From contig FPKD01000002.1 in the NCBI GenBank assembly GCA_900119625.1, positions 186,001 through 250,000 on the forward strand: 64,000 nt of DNA. The letters run 5' to 3'. Position 1 is the stretch's first letter. Each line of letters starts with the position of its first letter. This DNA is from Olsenella sp. kh2p3 (GTDB lineage Bacteria > Actinomycetota > Coriobacteriia > Coriobacteriales > Atopobiaceae). This document shows positions 44,906 to 53,458 of this stretch, one piece after another. Below the pieces are notes generated by a model, which made no database searches, was not told where the DNA came from, and saw only the letters and a list, made by a program, of their open reading frames with translations. The position numbers and the translations under genes were made by a program.

Positions 44906-44940
44906 AGCTACCTCGGAGTTCGCTCCGGGGTAGCTTTCAT
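44906..44940. terminator. Bidirectional terminator with TTCG loop between trpS and the SprT-like gene
   Basis: A 13-bp stem, AGCTACCTCGGAG against CTCCGGGGTAGCT with one T-G pair, closes on TTCG and is followed by TTCAT. The stop codon of the minus-strand SprT-like gene lies inside the stem. It serves both convergent genes. Confidence 0.8.
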
Positions 44941-45471
44941 ATGCGCAAGCACATAGGCAGGTGCGCACACGTAGAGACGGCCCCGCTCGTCCGCAAGGTT
45001 GCAGCAGCGCTTTGGCCGCTCGTTCATGCCCACGAATCGGTAGCGCTTGCCACGAACGAGCAGCTCGGTTCCAACGAGGGGTTCCACATGCGAGCGAGGA
45101 ACCTCCGACACCTTGCGGACAGGCTCGCGGCGTATGGCGCGAACGTCGGTGCCATACGCCGCATTGACCCTGGCAGCAACCTCGCGGAAACGCCCCCCAT
45201 GGTCAAAGCAGCCAGGAAGCGTGTGGATGAGCTCGTGGAAGAGGACGTCACGCACCTGAGCGTCAGTCTTGCACGCATCGACGGAGCATGAAATCTGGAA
45301 GAGCGGCTTCCGACCGCTGCGCAGCTTCTTGCAGCTGCCAATGCGCGAGTGGTTGTGCGTGAGCCTCACCGAGGGCAGGTACTCGCGCGGAGAGATCCCC
45401 ATGCGCCGCAGGCAGAGGTCACAATCTGCGAGCAGAGCGTCAAACCTCTCCTGCGTCTCCATGTCCCCCAC
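44908..45471 (-). CDS. SprT-like metalloprotease domain protein
   Basis: Putative zinc peptidase, 187 residues. The active-site motif is HELIHTLPGCFDHGGRF (HExxH with a third His ligand), as in the SprT-like family. A basic N-terminal region (KLRSGRKPLFQISCSVD) precedes it and a Cys-containing C-terminal domain (KRCCNLADERGRLYVC) follows and may bind another metal. A GTG at 45471 has GGAGGG upstream and is preferred over an ATG at 45462. It follows argF after a strong hairpin, so it may be expressed separately. Substrate unknown. Confidence 0.85.
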   Translation of the reverse strand: MGDMETQERFDALLADCDLCLRRMGISPREYLPSVRLTHNHSRIGSCKKLRSGRKPLFQISCSVDACKTDAQVRDVLFHELIHTLPGCFDHGGRFREVAARVNAAYGTDVRAIRREPVRKVSEVPRSHVEPLVGTELLVRGKRYRFVGMNERPKRCCNLADERGRLYVCAPAYVLAHMKATPERTPR

Positions 45472-45562
45472 TAGTTGCCCTCCCGACGGCGTACTTTGCC
45501 CTTAAGAAGCGTGGTCCGCTGCATGCCACGATGTTGAAGCAGGCGGACGATAACGGAAGGTA

Positions 45563-45630
45563 GGGGTTGGGCTTTCCCTCGGAGGGCGTGTCCTTGATGT
45601 CCTTCGCCCTCCGAGGGAAAGACCAACCCC
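45563..45630 (-). terminator. 26-bp inverted repeat downstream of argF
   Basis: Arms 45563-45588 and 45605-45630 are inverted copies with one mismatch (core CTTTCCCTCGGAGGGCG) around a 16-base loop. The hairpin lies 21 bases after the argF stop. A T-run is lacking, but the stem is the longest in the window and should end or protect the ADI transcript. Confidence 0.7.
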
Positions 45631-45651
45631 CCGCCCAACAGCTACGTCCGC

Positions 45652-46647
45652 TTACTTGAGCGTCGCGTACATCACGGCCTTTATCGTGTGCATGCGGTTC
45701 TCGGCCTCATCGAAGACGCGGGAGCGCGATCCCTCGAAGACCTCGTTGGTGACCTCCATCTCGGGCAGGCCGAACTTCTCGTAAATGTCCTCGCCAATGG
45801 TGGTGTGGCGGTCGTGGAAGCTGGGAAGGCAGTGCATGAAAATGGCGTCGGGAGCAGCCTTGGCCATCACGTCAGCGGTGACCTGGTAGGGCTTCAGGAG
45901 CTTGATGCGCTCAGCCCAGAGGCTGTCGGGCTCTCCCATGGAGACCCAGATGTCCGTGTAGATGACGGAGGCGTTGCGCGCACCCTCGTCCACGTCCTCG
46001 GTGAGGGTGATCGTGGAGCCGTTCTCTGCCGCGATTGCACGGCACTGCTCGACAAGCTCGGGTGCGGGCATCTGCTTCTCAGGACCGCACGCGCAGAAGT
46101 CAATGCCAAGCTTGGCACACACAACCATCAGCGAGTTGCCCACGTTGTTGCCCGCATCGCCCATGAAGGTGAGCTTGCGGCCAGAGAGGTCGTTGCCAAA
46201 CTCCTCGCGCATGGTGAGGATGTCGGCGAGCATCTGCGTGGGGTGGAACTCGGTGGTGAGGCCGTTCCACACGGGAACTCCCGCGTAGTCCGCAAGCGTC
46301 TGGACAATGGACTGCGCGTAGCCACGGTACTCGATGCCGTCGAACATGCGGCCAAGCACGCGCGCGGTGTCCTCGATGGACTCCTTCTTGCCCATCTGGC
46401 TCGAGCCGGGGTCGAGGTAAGTCACGTTCATGCCCAGGTCGTGGCCGGCAACCTCGAAGCTGCAGCGCGTGCGCGTGGAGGTCTTCTCAAAGAGCAGGAC
46501 GATGTTCTTGCCCTCGAGGTAGCGGTGCGGCTCGTGCGCGTGCTTCTTGGCCTTGAGGTCGGCGGAGAGGTCGAGGAGGTAGCGGATCTCCTCAGGCGTG
46601 AAATCGAGCAGCTTGAGGAAGTTGCGTCCAGAGAGGTTGACGGCCAT
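45652..46647 (-). CDS. argF: Ornithine carbamoyltransferase
   Basis: Interconverts ornithine plus carbamoyl phosphate and citrulline. The 331-residue protein has the carbamoyl-phosphate motif STRTR ([13 protein letters not shown]), [18 protein letters not shown] and the HCLP motif. The ATG at 46647 has AAAGGA upstream. Being directly downstream of arcA, it is probably the catabolic enzyme (ArcB), splitting citrulline to carbamoyl phosphate. Carbamate kinase (arcC) is not in the window. Confidence 0.94.
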   Translation of the reverse strand: MAVNLSGRNFLKLLDFTPEEIRYLLDLSADLKAKKHAHEPHRYLEGKNIVLLFEKTSTRTRCSFEVAGHDLGMNVTYLDPGSSQMGKKESIEDTARVLGRMFDGIEYRGYAQSIVQTLADYAGVPVWNGLTTEFHPTQMLADILTMREEFGNDLSGRKLTFMGDAGNNVGNSLMVVCAKLGIDFCACGPEKQMPAPELVEQCRAIAAENGSTITLTEDVDEGARNASVIYTDIWVSMGEPDSLWAERIKLLKPYQVTADVMAKAAPDAIFMHCLPSFHDRHTTIGEDIYEKFGLPEMEVTNEVFEGSRSRVFDEAENRMHTIKAVMYATLK

Positions 46648-46752
46648 GGATGGTCCTTTCTTCCCGTACGCGGGATGAGGGTGTGGTGCCCGCTGCGCTG
46701 GGCAGCAAGTCAAAGTCTAAACCCTCGTTGGCACGAGAAGTCAACCGCACGC

Positions 46753-48003
46753 CTACTTCACGGCATCCCTCCAGAACGCCATGCTCATGCAGTGCGGGCC
46801 GCCCCGTCCGCGCGAGAGCTCCGCCGAGGGAATCTCCAGAAGGTTTACGCCCGCGTGGTAGAGGATGTCGTTGGTTACGGCATTGCGCTGGTAGACCATC
46901 ACGGTGCCGGGGCGAACCGCAAGGGTATTGGAGCCGTCGTTCCACTGCTCGCGCGCAGCGGCAATGGGATCGTCTCCCCCACACTTGATGAGGCGTACCG
47001 CAGGAAGCCCCAGGGCACCGGCAAGCATCTGGTCGAGCGTGCCTTCCATCTGCGAGATGCGCGTCTCTCCCTCGTGCGCACCGCGCGTGATTGAGAAGAC
47101 CTTGAGCGTGCCGAGAATACCGGGGTGAACCGTAAAGGTGTCGACGTCCACCTGCGTGAACACGGTGTCGAGGTGCATGAACGAGCGCTTATGCGGAATC
47201 GAGAAGGCGTACACGGCACGCACCGGGGATTCCTCGCTCCAGAGGAGGTGCTTAGCGAGCCGGTCAATTGCTGCCGGCTGCGTACGCTCAGATATTCCCA
47301 CGCCAATCACACTGGCACTCAGCACCAGGATGTCTCCGCCCTCGATGTGGTAGGGACTCGCCGGGTCGTACCAGATGGGTACATGCGAGTACTCGGGGTG
47401 ATAGGTAAAGAGGTAGCGGCCAAAGAGAGACTCGCGGCGCCTCGTCGCCGAGCGCATGCGGTTGAGGCTCACGCCAGAACCAATGACCGAGAAGGTGTCG
47501 CGCGTGAAGTAGACGTTGGGGATAGGGTCCACAAGGATGGGGTTCTCGTCTCCTCCGCCCGCCTCCATCACGTCTGCAAGCGAGGCGTCCTTAACCGAGG
47601 CCAGGTCGACCTCATCGGCACGCACGCCGGTGATGGCCTTCTCGACAAGCTCGAGGGGGTCGTCGATGTCCTCCAGGCGCTGGCGCACGGCCTCGCGCAC
47701 GCCGGGCCCGTCTATGCCGCACTCGGCCACATAGTCGCGAATGAACGACTCACGCGCCATGGGGTTTGCAGCCAGCGCCTCCGCCACGAGCTGATCGAGG
47801 TAGAGCACCTCGACACCTTCGTCACGAAGCATCTGGGCAAAGCGGTCGTGCTCTGCCTGGGCGGTCTCCAGAAACGGGATGTCATCAAAGAGGAGGCGGC
47901 CGATGTTGTCGGGCGAAAGGTTGAGAAGCTCGTCACCCGGGCGGTGGAGCATGACCTTGCGAAGCTCGCCAATCTCAGAGCAAATGTTGAGACCCGTTGT
48001 CAT
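46753..48003 (-). CDS. arcA: Arginine deiminase
   Basis: Hydrolyses arginine to citrulline and ammonia, the first step of the ADI energy pathway. The 416-residue protein has GELRKVMLHRPGDEL, the substrate-site segments NVYFTRDTF and IEGGDILVLS, HLDTVFTQVD, and the nucleophile Cys in GRGGPHCMSMAF near the C-terminus. GGAGG lies 7 bases before the ATG. A small hairpin (ATGCTT-TCGT-AAGCAT, 48016-48031) lies in the leader. It diverges from ppk. Confidence 0.96.
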   Translation of the reverse strand: MTTGLNICSEIGELRKVMLHRPGDELLNLSPDNIGRLLFDDIPFLETAQAEHDRFAQMLRDEGVEVLYLDQLVAEALAANPMARESFIRDYVAECGIDGPGVREAVRQRLEDIDDPLELVEKAITGVRADEVDLASVKDASLADVMEAGGGDENPILVDPIPNVYFTRDTFSVIGSGVSLNRMRSATRRRESLFGRYLFTYHPEYSHVPIWYDPASPYHIEGGDILVLSASVIGVGISERTQPAAIDRLAKHLLWSEESPVRAVYAFSIPHKRSFMHLDTVFTQVDVDTFTVHPGILGTLKVFSITRGAHEGETRISQMEGTLDQMLAGALGLPAVRLIKCGGDDPIAAAREQWNDGSNTLAVRPGTVMVYQRNAVTNDILYHAGVNLLEIPSAELSRGRGGPHCMSMAFWRDAVK

Positions 48004-48086
48004 CGCATCCTCCGTAATGCTTTCGTAAGCATCTACCTACCTTCTAAACGATACCCCATGAGAGACGGCTAAGTCATTTTGACCCC

Positions 48087-48095
48087 TGCTAGAAT
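48087..48095 (+). promoter_or_regulatory. Candidate extended -10 promoter of ppk
   Basis: TGCTAGAAT fits an extended -10 (TG-n-TAGAAT) about 57 bases upstream of the ppk start; no good -35 is present at 17 bases. Confidence 0.35.
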
Positions 48096-48151
48096 CAAAG
48101 ACCAGAACAATCAATCCATTCGCGCGGGAACGCGCACGGGGAGGAATGGTC

Positions 48152-50905
48152 ATGCCAGACCAGCAGATTGCAACGTCAGGAGAGGCGGAACCCCAGAAGG
48201 CAAAGACACGTGGGAACGCCCTCGAGAAGGCCGCTGCGGAGTTTGCCGATGACGCAACCGAGAGGGACGAGACGGGCGCCCGCCGCAAGCGAGATTTCTC
48301 CTACACCCAGAATCGCGAGCTCAGCTGGCTGCGCTTTGACAGCCGCGTGCTCGACGAGGCGTTCGACGAGACGGTCCCCCTCTTCGAGCGCCTCAAGTTC
48401 TGCGCCATCTTTGGCTCCAACCTCGACGAGTGGTTCATGATCCGCATTGGCGGCCTCTCTGATCTTGCCTCCCTCAAGAACCAGCCGCGCGACAACAAGT
48501 CCAACAGGACGCCCGCCGAGCAGCTCGATGACATCTTTGCCGCCCTGCCGGCAGACGTGGCGCGCCAGCAAGAGGCGCTTGCGCTGGTCGAGAGCGAGCT
48601 TGCCACCCACGGCCTTGCCCGCGTGACGCCCGACGCGTATACGCCAGAGGACCGCACGGCCCTTTCCAAGTACTTTGATTCCCGTCTCGCACCCATCATT
48701 TCCCCCATGGTGGTCGACCCGCGCCACCCCTTCCCCAACCTGAGGAACGGCCGTCTCTTTGTGGCATGCACGTTGAACGGCCCCGACGAGACGGGCGTCC
48801 TGGGCATCATCGAGGTGCCCGCCTCCGAGTCCCGCGTGGTGGCCCTGCCCTCTGGCGCCAGGACCTTCCGCTACACCCTCATCGAGGATGTCATGCGCAC
48901 CTTCCTCGACCGCAGCTTTGGCGACTACGTCCCCAAGAAGTCTGCCGTGCTGCGCGTCACACGCAATGCCGACATCGACCCCGATGGCGAGGGAGTCGAG
49001 GAGGAAGAGGACTACCGTCAGCATATGAAGAAGATCCTCAAGCTGCGCCAGCGCCTGCAGCCGGTGCGGCTCGAGGTCTCCGGCGAGCTTGGCCGCAAGT
49101 GGGAGGCGCTTGTCACGCAGGAGCTTGGCCTAGAGGAACGCCGCGTCTTCCACGTGGGCATGCCGCTTGACCTAGGCTACGTCTATGGCCTCGAGGCAAA
49201 GATCCCCGACTGGGCCCACGCCGACGTTGTCTTCCCGCCCTTCGAGCCCCAGCCCTCCCCCATGGTCGACCCAAAGCTCCCCATGCGCGGCCAGGTGGAG
49301 GACCACGACGTCCTTCTCACCTACCCGTACGAGAGCATGTCTCCGCTGCTCCGCCTTGTGCGCGAGGCCTCCTCGGACGACCAGTGCATCTCGATCAAGA
49401 TCACGCTCTATCGTGTGGCAAAGAGCAGCCACCTGTGCGAGAGCCTCATCGCCGCCGCCGAGGCAGGCAAGGACGTCACCGTCCTCATGGAGCTGCGCGC
49501 TCGCTTTGACGAGGAGAACAACATTGCCTGGGCCGAGCGACTGGAGGACGCCGGCTGCACCGTGATCTACGGCTCCGAGGGCTTCAAGTGCCACTCGAAG
49601 ATCTGCCAGATCACCTACCACGACAACGCCGGCATCAGCCGCATCACCTGCCTGGGAACCGGCAACTTCAACGAGAAGACCGCCAAGCTCTACTCGGACT
49701 TCATGCTCATGACGGCCAACCCCACCATTGGCGCGGACGGCAACACGTTCTTCCGCAACCTCTCGCTGGGCAACCTCCGCGGCTCCTACCAGCTGCTGGG
49801 AGTGGCTCCGGCAAGCCTCAAGCCGCTCGTGATGCGCGGCCTTGACCGCGAGATCGAGCGCGCACGTGCCAACCAGCCCGCGCAGGTCTTCCTCAAGATG
49901 AACTCCCTCACCGACCGCGACGTGATCGACAAGATCGCCGAGGCGTGCGAGGCCGGCGTGCGCGTGCTCATGATTGTGCGCGGCATCTGCTGCATCCGCG
50001 CCAACGTCCTCGGCAAGACCGACGGCCTTGTCGTGCGCCAGATCGTGGGACGATTCCTCGAGCACGCCCGCGTTTACGCCTTTGGCGCCGAGTCCGACAC
50101 GATCTATCTCTCCAGCGCCGACATGATGACGAGAAACACCGAGCGCCGCGTTGAGATCGCCTATCCCGTGCTCGACCCCACCTGCCGTGCGCTGGTCACG
50201 ACCTTCGTGAACCTCCAGCTTGCCGACAACGTGAAGGCGCGCCAGCTCACCACCGATGGCACCTGGGAGAAGGTCCCTCGCGAGAAGGACGAGCCCCCTA
50301 TCAACAGCCAGGAGGTCCTGCTCGCGCTTGCCCGCGTTCGCGCGCACACCAAGCGCTCCGAGGCCGCCGCCCTCACCCCCTTCTCGCGCATCGAGAAGAT
50401 CCCGCACGGCCTTGCGCAGGCACTCTCGTCGCTGCCGGCAACGGGCGGCTACAACCACCCGCATGTTGCCGAGAAGCTCGTTGCCTCGATTGACCCTACG
50501 TCCGAGGCCACCGCGCGCATCACCGAGCGCGAAGCGAAACGCGAGGAGGAGAAGCAGCGCGAGGAGCAGCACGCTGCGCAGGTAGCCGAGCGCGTGCTCA
50601 CCGCTGCCGAGGACGCCGAAGTGGAAGAGGAGAGCCGTCCGGACGAGGAGAATGCTGGGGCCGAAGCGCCCGCGCCGCAGGAGGATTTGGAGCCGGAGGC
50701 AGCAGCCAAGGCCAAGACGGAAACGGAGGCGGAGCCCGCCACCGAATTGAAGGCGGACCCCGAACCCGCACCGGCACCCGCGCCCAAGCCTACCGCTACG
50801 TCCCCAGCGCCTGCACGGAAGAAGCGAAGCCGCATCGCCACAGCTTTCTCACTCATTGGCCGCGGTTTTGGCGTACTCTTTGGCGGACCGATGGACGAGG
50901 ACTAG
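48152..50905 (+). CDS. ppk: Polyphosphate kinase 1 with long C-terminal extension
   Basis: Reversibly makes polyphosphate from ATP. The 917-residue protein covers all PPK1 domains: NRELSWLRFDSRVLDEA and NLDEWFMIRIGG at the N-terminus, the catalytic region with H481 in GFKCHSKIC (the autophosphorylated His by family analogy), CLGTGNFNEKTA and TEFV-type strands later. After about residue 790 a ~125-residue Ala/Glu/Pro-rich tail ends in a basic-hydrophobic segment (KKRSRIATAFSLIGRGFGVL). The ATG at 48152 has GGGGAGG at proper spacing; an ATG at 48146 abuts that site. Confidence 0.94.
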   Translation: MPDQQIATSGEAEPQKAKTRGNALEKAAAEFADDATERDETGARRKRDFSYTQNRELSWLRFDSRVLDEAFDETVPLFERLKFCAIFGSNLDEWFMIRIGGLSDLASLKNQPRDNKSNRTPAEQLDDIFAALPADVARQQEALALVESELATHGLARVTPDAYTPEDRTALSKYFDSRLAPIISPMVVDPRHPFPNLRNGRLFVACTLNGPDETGVLGIIEVPASESRVVALPSGARTFRYTLIEDVMRTFLDRSFGDYVPKKSAVLRVTRNADIDPDGEGVEEEEDYRQHMKKILKLRQRLQPVRLEVSGELGRKWEALVTQELGLEERRVFHVGMPLDLGYVYGLEAKIPDWAHADVVFPPFEPQPSPMVDPKLPMRGQVEDHDVLLTYPYESMSPLLRLVREASSDDQCISIKITLYRVAKSSHLCESLIAAAEAGKDVTVLMELRARFDEENNIAWAERLEDAGCTVIYGSEGFKCHSKICQITYHDNAGISRITCLGTGNFNEKTAKLYSDFMLMTANPTIGADGNTFFRNLSLGNLRGSYQLLGVAPASLKPLVMRGLDREIERARANQPAQVFLKMNSLTDRDVIDKIAEACEAGVRVLMIVRGICCIRANVLGKTDGLVVRQIVGRFLEHARVYAFGAESDTIYLSSADMMTRNTERRVEIAYPVLDPTCRALVTTFVNLQLADNVKARQLTTDGTWEKVPREKDEPPINSQEVLLALARVRAHTKRSEAAALTPFSRIEKIPHGLAQALSSLPATGGYNHPHVAEKLVASIDPTSEATARITEREAKREEEKQREEQHAAQVAERVLTAAEDAEVEEESRPDEENAGAEAPAPQEDLEPEAAAKAKTETEAEPATELKADPEPAPAPAPKPTATSPAPARKKRSRIATAFSLIGRGFGVLFGGPMDED

Positions 50906-50920
50906 CGCAAGGACACATGC

Positions 50921-52243
50921 ATGACGACAACGAGGCTCAAGATCGAGCGTATGGGCTACGGCCCCGAGGCGATTGCGCACGACGGTGACGGCAAAACCGT
51001 TTTCGTGACGGGTGGCGTGCCAGGTGACACGGTGGAGGCAGAGACCGATGCCGACGAGGCGCGCTTCTCCCGTGCGCATGTGACCAAGGTGCTCGAGGCC
51101 TCGCCAGACCGCGTGACACCGCCGTGCCCCTTTGTGGACGTCTGCGGCGGCTGCCCCTGGGCACATCTCTCCTACGAGGCGCAACTTGCTGCCAAGCGCT
51201 CCGGCGTCGTTGATGCTCTCGTGCGCCTGGGGGGCTTCCCGGCCGAGACTGCCGAGGCCCTCGTGGCACCCATCGTCGCCCCCGGCGACCCCTGGGGCTA
51301 CCGCAACAAGATCGAGCTTGCCGTGGAGACCCAACGCGGGCGCGCCGTAGTAGGGATGCATGCGGCAGGGTCTGCCGGCGTGGTGAAGGTCCCCGCCTGC
51401 CCGCTTCTGGACACTAAGTTCAAGGGCGTCGTGAAGGCCGTGCAGGGGGCCATGAACTTCCTGGCGGGCTCTCGTGACCTGGGGCTTGAGCGCGTGGGCA
51501 TTCGCGCTTCTCGGCGCACAAAGGAGCTCGAGGTGGCCCTCTGGGGCGCCCCTGGGCCCTTCCCGCGCCCGCAGGTGGCCAAGGTGCTGGGCGACGCCAC
51601 AAAGGTGACATCCGTCGTGCGCGTCATGCAGAAGGGGCCGGCCAAGGCACGTCGCATCGCCGGCGTCGAGCGCCTCTCGGGCAAGGGCTCCTGGGGCGAG
51701 CTTGTGGGAAGCGAGTCCATGCGCGTCTCGGCGCCCTCGTTCTTCCAGGTGAACACCAGGGGAGCTGACAAGCTCGTGTCGCTGGTCATGGAGGGGCTCT
51801 CCCCTGCCGAGGACGAGGAGGCTATGGACCTCTACTGCGGGGCGGGAACCTTCACGCTGCCGCTTGCGCGCAAGTCCGGCTTTGTCTCGGCTGTCGAGTC
51901 CTACGGGCCAGCCGTGCGAGACCTGCGTCACAACCTGGACGCTGCAAACCTCACCAACGTCGACCCCATTGGCGGGGACGCCGGCATCGAGTTCCCCGAC
52001 GTCGACGCGGACGTTATCGTGGTCGATCCGCCACGCGCGGGCCTTGCTGCCGACGTGGTGGCGCAGCTCTCCGACCAGCCGGCGCGCGCCATCGCCTACG
52101 TCTCCTGCGACCCCGCGACGCTTGCCCGCGACCTTGCGCGCTTCCGCGACGAGGGCGTGTTTAGGCCCGTAAGCGTGACGCCCGTGGACCTCTTCCCGCA
52201 GACCTTCCACGTGGAGAACGTGACCATCCTCCACAGGCAATGA
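50921..52243 (+). CDS. 23S rRNA (uracil-5-)-methyltransferase, TrmA/RlmD family
   Basis: SAM-dependent m5U methyltransferase, 440 residues. An N-terminal TRAM domain (GYGPEAIAHDGDGKTVFVTGG) is followed by the [4Fe-4S] cysteines in CPFVDVCGGCPW and a later CPLL, then the methyltransferase domain with DLYCGAGTFTLPLA, VVDPPRAG and the nucleophile Cys in SCDPATLARD. Whether it acts on rRNA (RlmCD-like) or tRNA cannot be decided here. Its stop codon is the TGA of the palindrome at 52237-52273. Confidence 0.9.
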   Translation: MTTTRLKIERMGYGPEAIAHDGDGKTVFVTGGVPGDTVEAETDADEARFSRAHVTKVLEASPDRVTPPCPFVDVCGGCPWAHLSYEAQLAAKRSGVVDALVRLGGFPAETAEALVAPIVAPGDPWGYRNKIELAVETQRGRAVVGMHAAGSAGVVKVPACPLLDTKFKGVVKAVQGAMNFLAGSRDLGLERVGIRASRRTKELEVALWGAPGPFPRPQVAKVLGDATKVTSVVRVMQKGPAKARRIAGVERLSGKGSWGELVGSESMRVSAPSFFQVNTRGADKLVSLVMEGLSPAEDEEAMDLYCGAGTFTLPLARKSGFVSAVESYGPAVRDLRHNLDAANLTNVDPIGGDAGIEFPDVDADVIVVDPPRAGLAADVVAQLSDQPARAIAYVSCDPATLARDLARFRDEGVFRPVSVTPVDLFPQTFHVENVTILHRQ

Positions 52244-52273
52244 GACAAAGGGAGTTTCCCTTTGTCTCATTGC
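52237..52273 (+). terminator. Perfect 17-bp palindrome; terminator-like, second copy of the 3454 element
   Basis: GCAATGAGACAAAGGGA and its exact complement enclose GTT. The 29-base core TGAGACAAAGGGA...TCTCA is identical to that at 3454-3486 but in reverse orientation (loop GTT instead of AAC). The TGA is the stop codon of the methyltransferase gene. Confidence 0.7.
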
Positions 52274-52319
52274 AAGAGCACGCAGGTCGCGCAATAGGAC
52301 CTAGGCAGGAGGATCTAGC

Positions 52320-52736
52320 TTGGAAATTCGCATGTATCACTCGCTTCCACAGGAGGCGGTTCTCGTCCGCACGAAGGTCTTCGTGGAGGAGCAGGGATTC
52401 CATAACGAGTTTGACGATGTCGACGACTCAGCGCTGCACTTTGTTGCCTTCGAGGACGGTGCGCCGATAGGGACCTGCCGCCTGTTCTTTTCGGATGAGC
52501 GGGGGTGCCTTGTGCTCGGAAGGCTTGCGGTGCTCAAAGCCGGCAGAGGCAAGGGCACTGGCCAGGCTCTCGTACGCGCGTGCGAGAGGTACGCCGCGGA
52601 AGACGACAAGCACCGCATCGAGCTGTTGGCGCAGGCGAGGATTCAGGGCTTCTACGAGAAGCTCGGCTTTCGCGCGCTCGACGAGAGGTGTGACGACGAG
52701 GGTTGTCCGCACGTCTGGATGAGAAAAGAGCTCTAG
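52320..52736 (+). CDS. GNAT-family acetyltransferase (ElaA-like)
   Basis: Acetyl-CoA-dependent N-acetyltransferase of unknown substrate, 138 residues. The N-terminus (VLVRTKVFVEEQGFHNEFDDVD) is ElaA-like. The acetyl-CoA pyrophosphate loop is LAVLKAGRGKGTGQAL, and the C-terminal strand ends GFYEKLGFRALDE. A TTG start at 52320 is chosen because AGGAGG lies exactly 7 bases upstream; the next ATG (52332) has no site. Confidence 0.88.
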   Translation: MEIRMYHSLPQEAVLVRTKVFVEEQGFHNEFDDVDDSALHFVAFEDGAPIGTCRLFFSDERGCLVLGRLAVLKAGRGKGTGQALVRACERYAAEDDKHRIELLAQARIQGFYEKLGFRALDERCDDEGCPHVWMRKEL

Positions 52737-52761
52737 GGGCGCAGGCGCTTGATGAGACGGG

Positions 52762-52912
52762 CCTCCGGCGTCGATTTGGCGCCTGAAGGCCCGCTTTGGA
52801 CGTGATTGCTGCACCGAAACGTGCCCTCCGGCGCCGTTTTGGCGCCCGAGCCGCGACGTCGTACGGAATCGCTGCGACAATGTTCCCTCCGGCGCCAGAA
52901 TCTCGCCTAAGA
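52762..52912. repeat. Degenerate ~62-bp tandem repeat, two full units and a partial third
   Basis: Units begin at 52762, 52825 and 52886 (periods 63 and 61). The best conserved part is CCTCCGGCG-C-n-TTTGGCGCC; the first two units also share a GATTGCTGC/GAATCGCTGC segment about 42-45 bases into the unit. Unit 2 has GGCGCC on both sides of GTTTT and can form a hairpin. Confidence 0.65.
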
Positions 52913-53044
52913 GGGGATTTCGTTCTCCTCTCGGCGCACCGCCCACTCCAGCGTCAAATCCCCCTTCACAGCTAGGAATAAACCGCAGCTCAACGGCCCA
53001 ATTCTGTGCCTCGCAGCTCTTTTTAGACCGTAGGCAGAATTACG

Positions 53045-53073
53045 TTGCGCACCGCTCCGGAAACGTGTAAAAA
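53045..53073 (+). promoter_or_regulatory. Candidate promoter of the ferredoxin gene
   Basis: TTGCGC (53045-53050) and TAAAAA (53068-53073) are separated by 17 bases, about 55 bases upstream of the ferredoxin ATG. Confidence 0.5.
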
Positions 53074-53131
53074 GATTAGGACCTTGGGTAAGGGGCCCAG
53101 GGACGAGAAGTTCAAGTGAGAGGAACGCAAC

Positions 53132-53317
53132 ATGAAGGCTTCTGTCAACGAGGATTGCATCGGCTGCGGTCTTTGCGAGGGCACCTGCCCCGACGTCTTC
53201 AGCATCGGTGACGACGGCGTCGCACACGCCATCGAGGACGACGTGCCCGAGGATGCCGAGGATAGCGCCCAGGAGGCGGCTGACAACTGCCCCGTCTCCG
53301 CCATCACCGTCGAGTAG
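53132..53317 (+). CDS. Monocluster [4Fe-4S] ferredoxin
   Basis: Small electron carrier, 61 residues. Cluster ligands C9, C12, C15 (CIGCGLC) and C53 (NCPVSAI) follow the monocluster pattern; C19 in TCPDVF is additional and may form a disulfide or support another cluster state. The protein is very acidic, typical for low-potential ferredoxins. AGAGGAAC precedes the ATG. A strong terminator follows, so it is a single-gene unit. Confidence 0.95.
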   Translation: MKASVNEDCIGCGLCEGTCPDVFSIGDDGVAHAIEDDVPEDAEDSAQEAADNCPVSAITVE

Positions 53318-53347
53318 CCCAGCACGGCTCATACGGCTCTGGCACAG

Positions 53348-53386
53348 GCGAGGGGGTCGCGCAAGCGGCCCCCTCGCTTTGTCTCT
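53348..53386 (+). terminator. Intrinsic terminator of the ferredoxin gene
   Basis: A 13-bp stem (GCGAGGGGGTCGC against GCGGCCCCCTCGC, one T-G pair) closes on a GCAA tetraloop and is followed by TTTGTCTCT. Confidence 0.9.
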
Positions 53387-53458
53387 GCCTGGCATTGGCA
53401 TCAGCGCGCTCAAGAACGACTATGCTACCAACGACCAAACCCTAGTGATTGGAAGCAC

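Larger units (their letters stand above)
52737..53131. other. Gene-free interval with degenerate ~62-bp repeats and ferredoxin promoter
   Basis: 395 bases without a credible gene. It contains three repeats each starting CCTCCGGCG (52762, 52825, 52886), a short imperfect hairpin at 52910-52931, and a promoter for the ferredoxin gene at 53045-53073. Confidence 0.7.

Noticed and set aside
50849..52294. 481-residue minus-strand frame opposite the RNA methyltransferase gene
   Set aside because: Antisense shadow with no family signature; its first residues come from the palindrome.
52762..52912. Possible CRISPR array (repeat heads with ~40-base intervals)
   Set aside because: Only three units, heads are not identical, intervals are partly similar to each other, and no cas gene is present.
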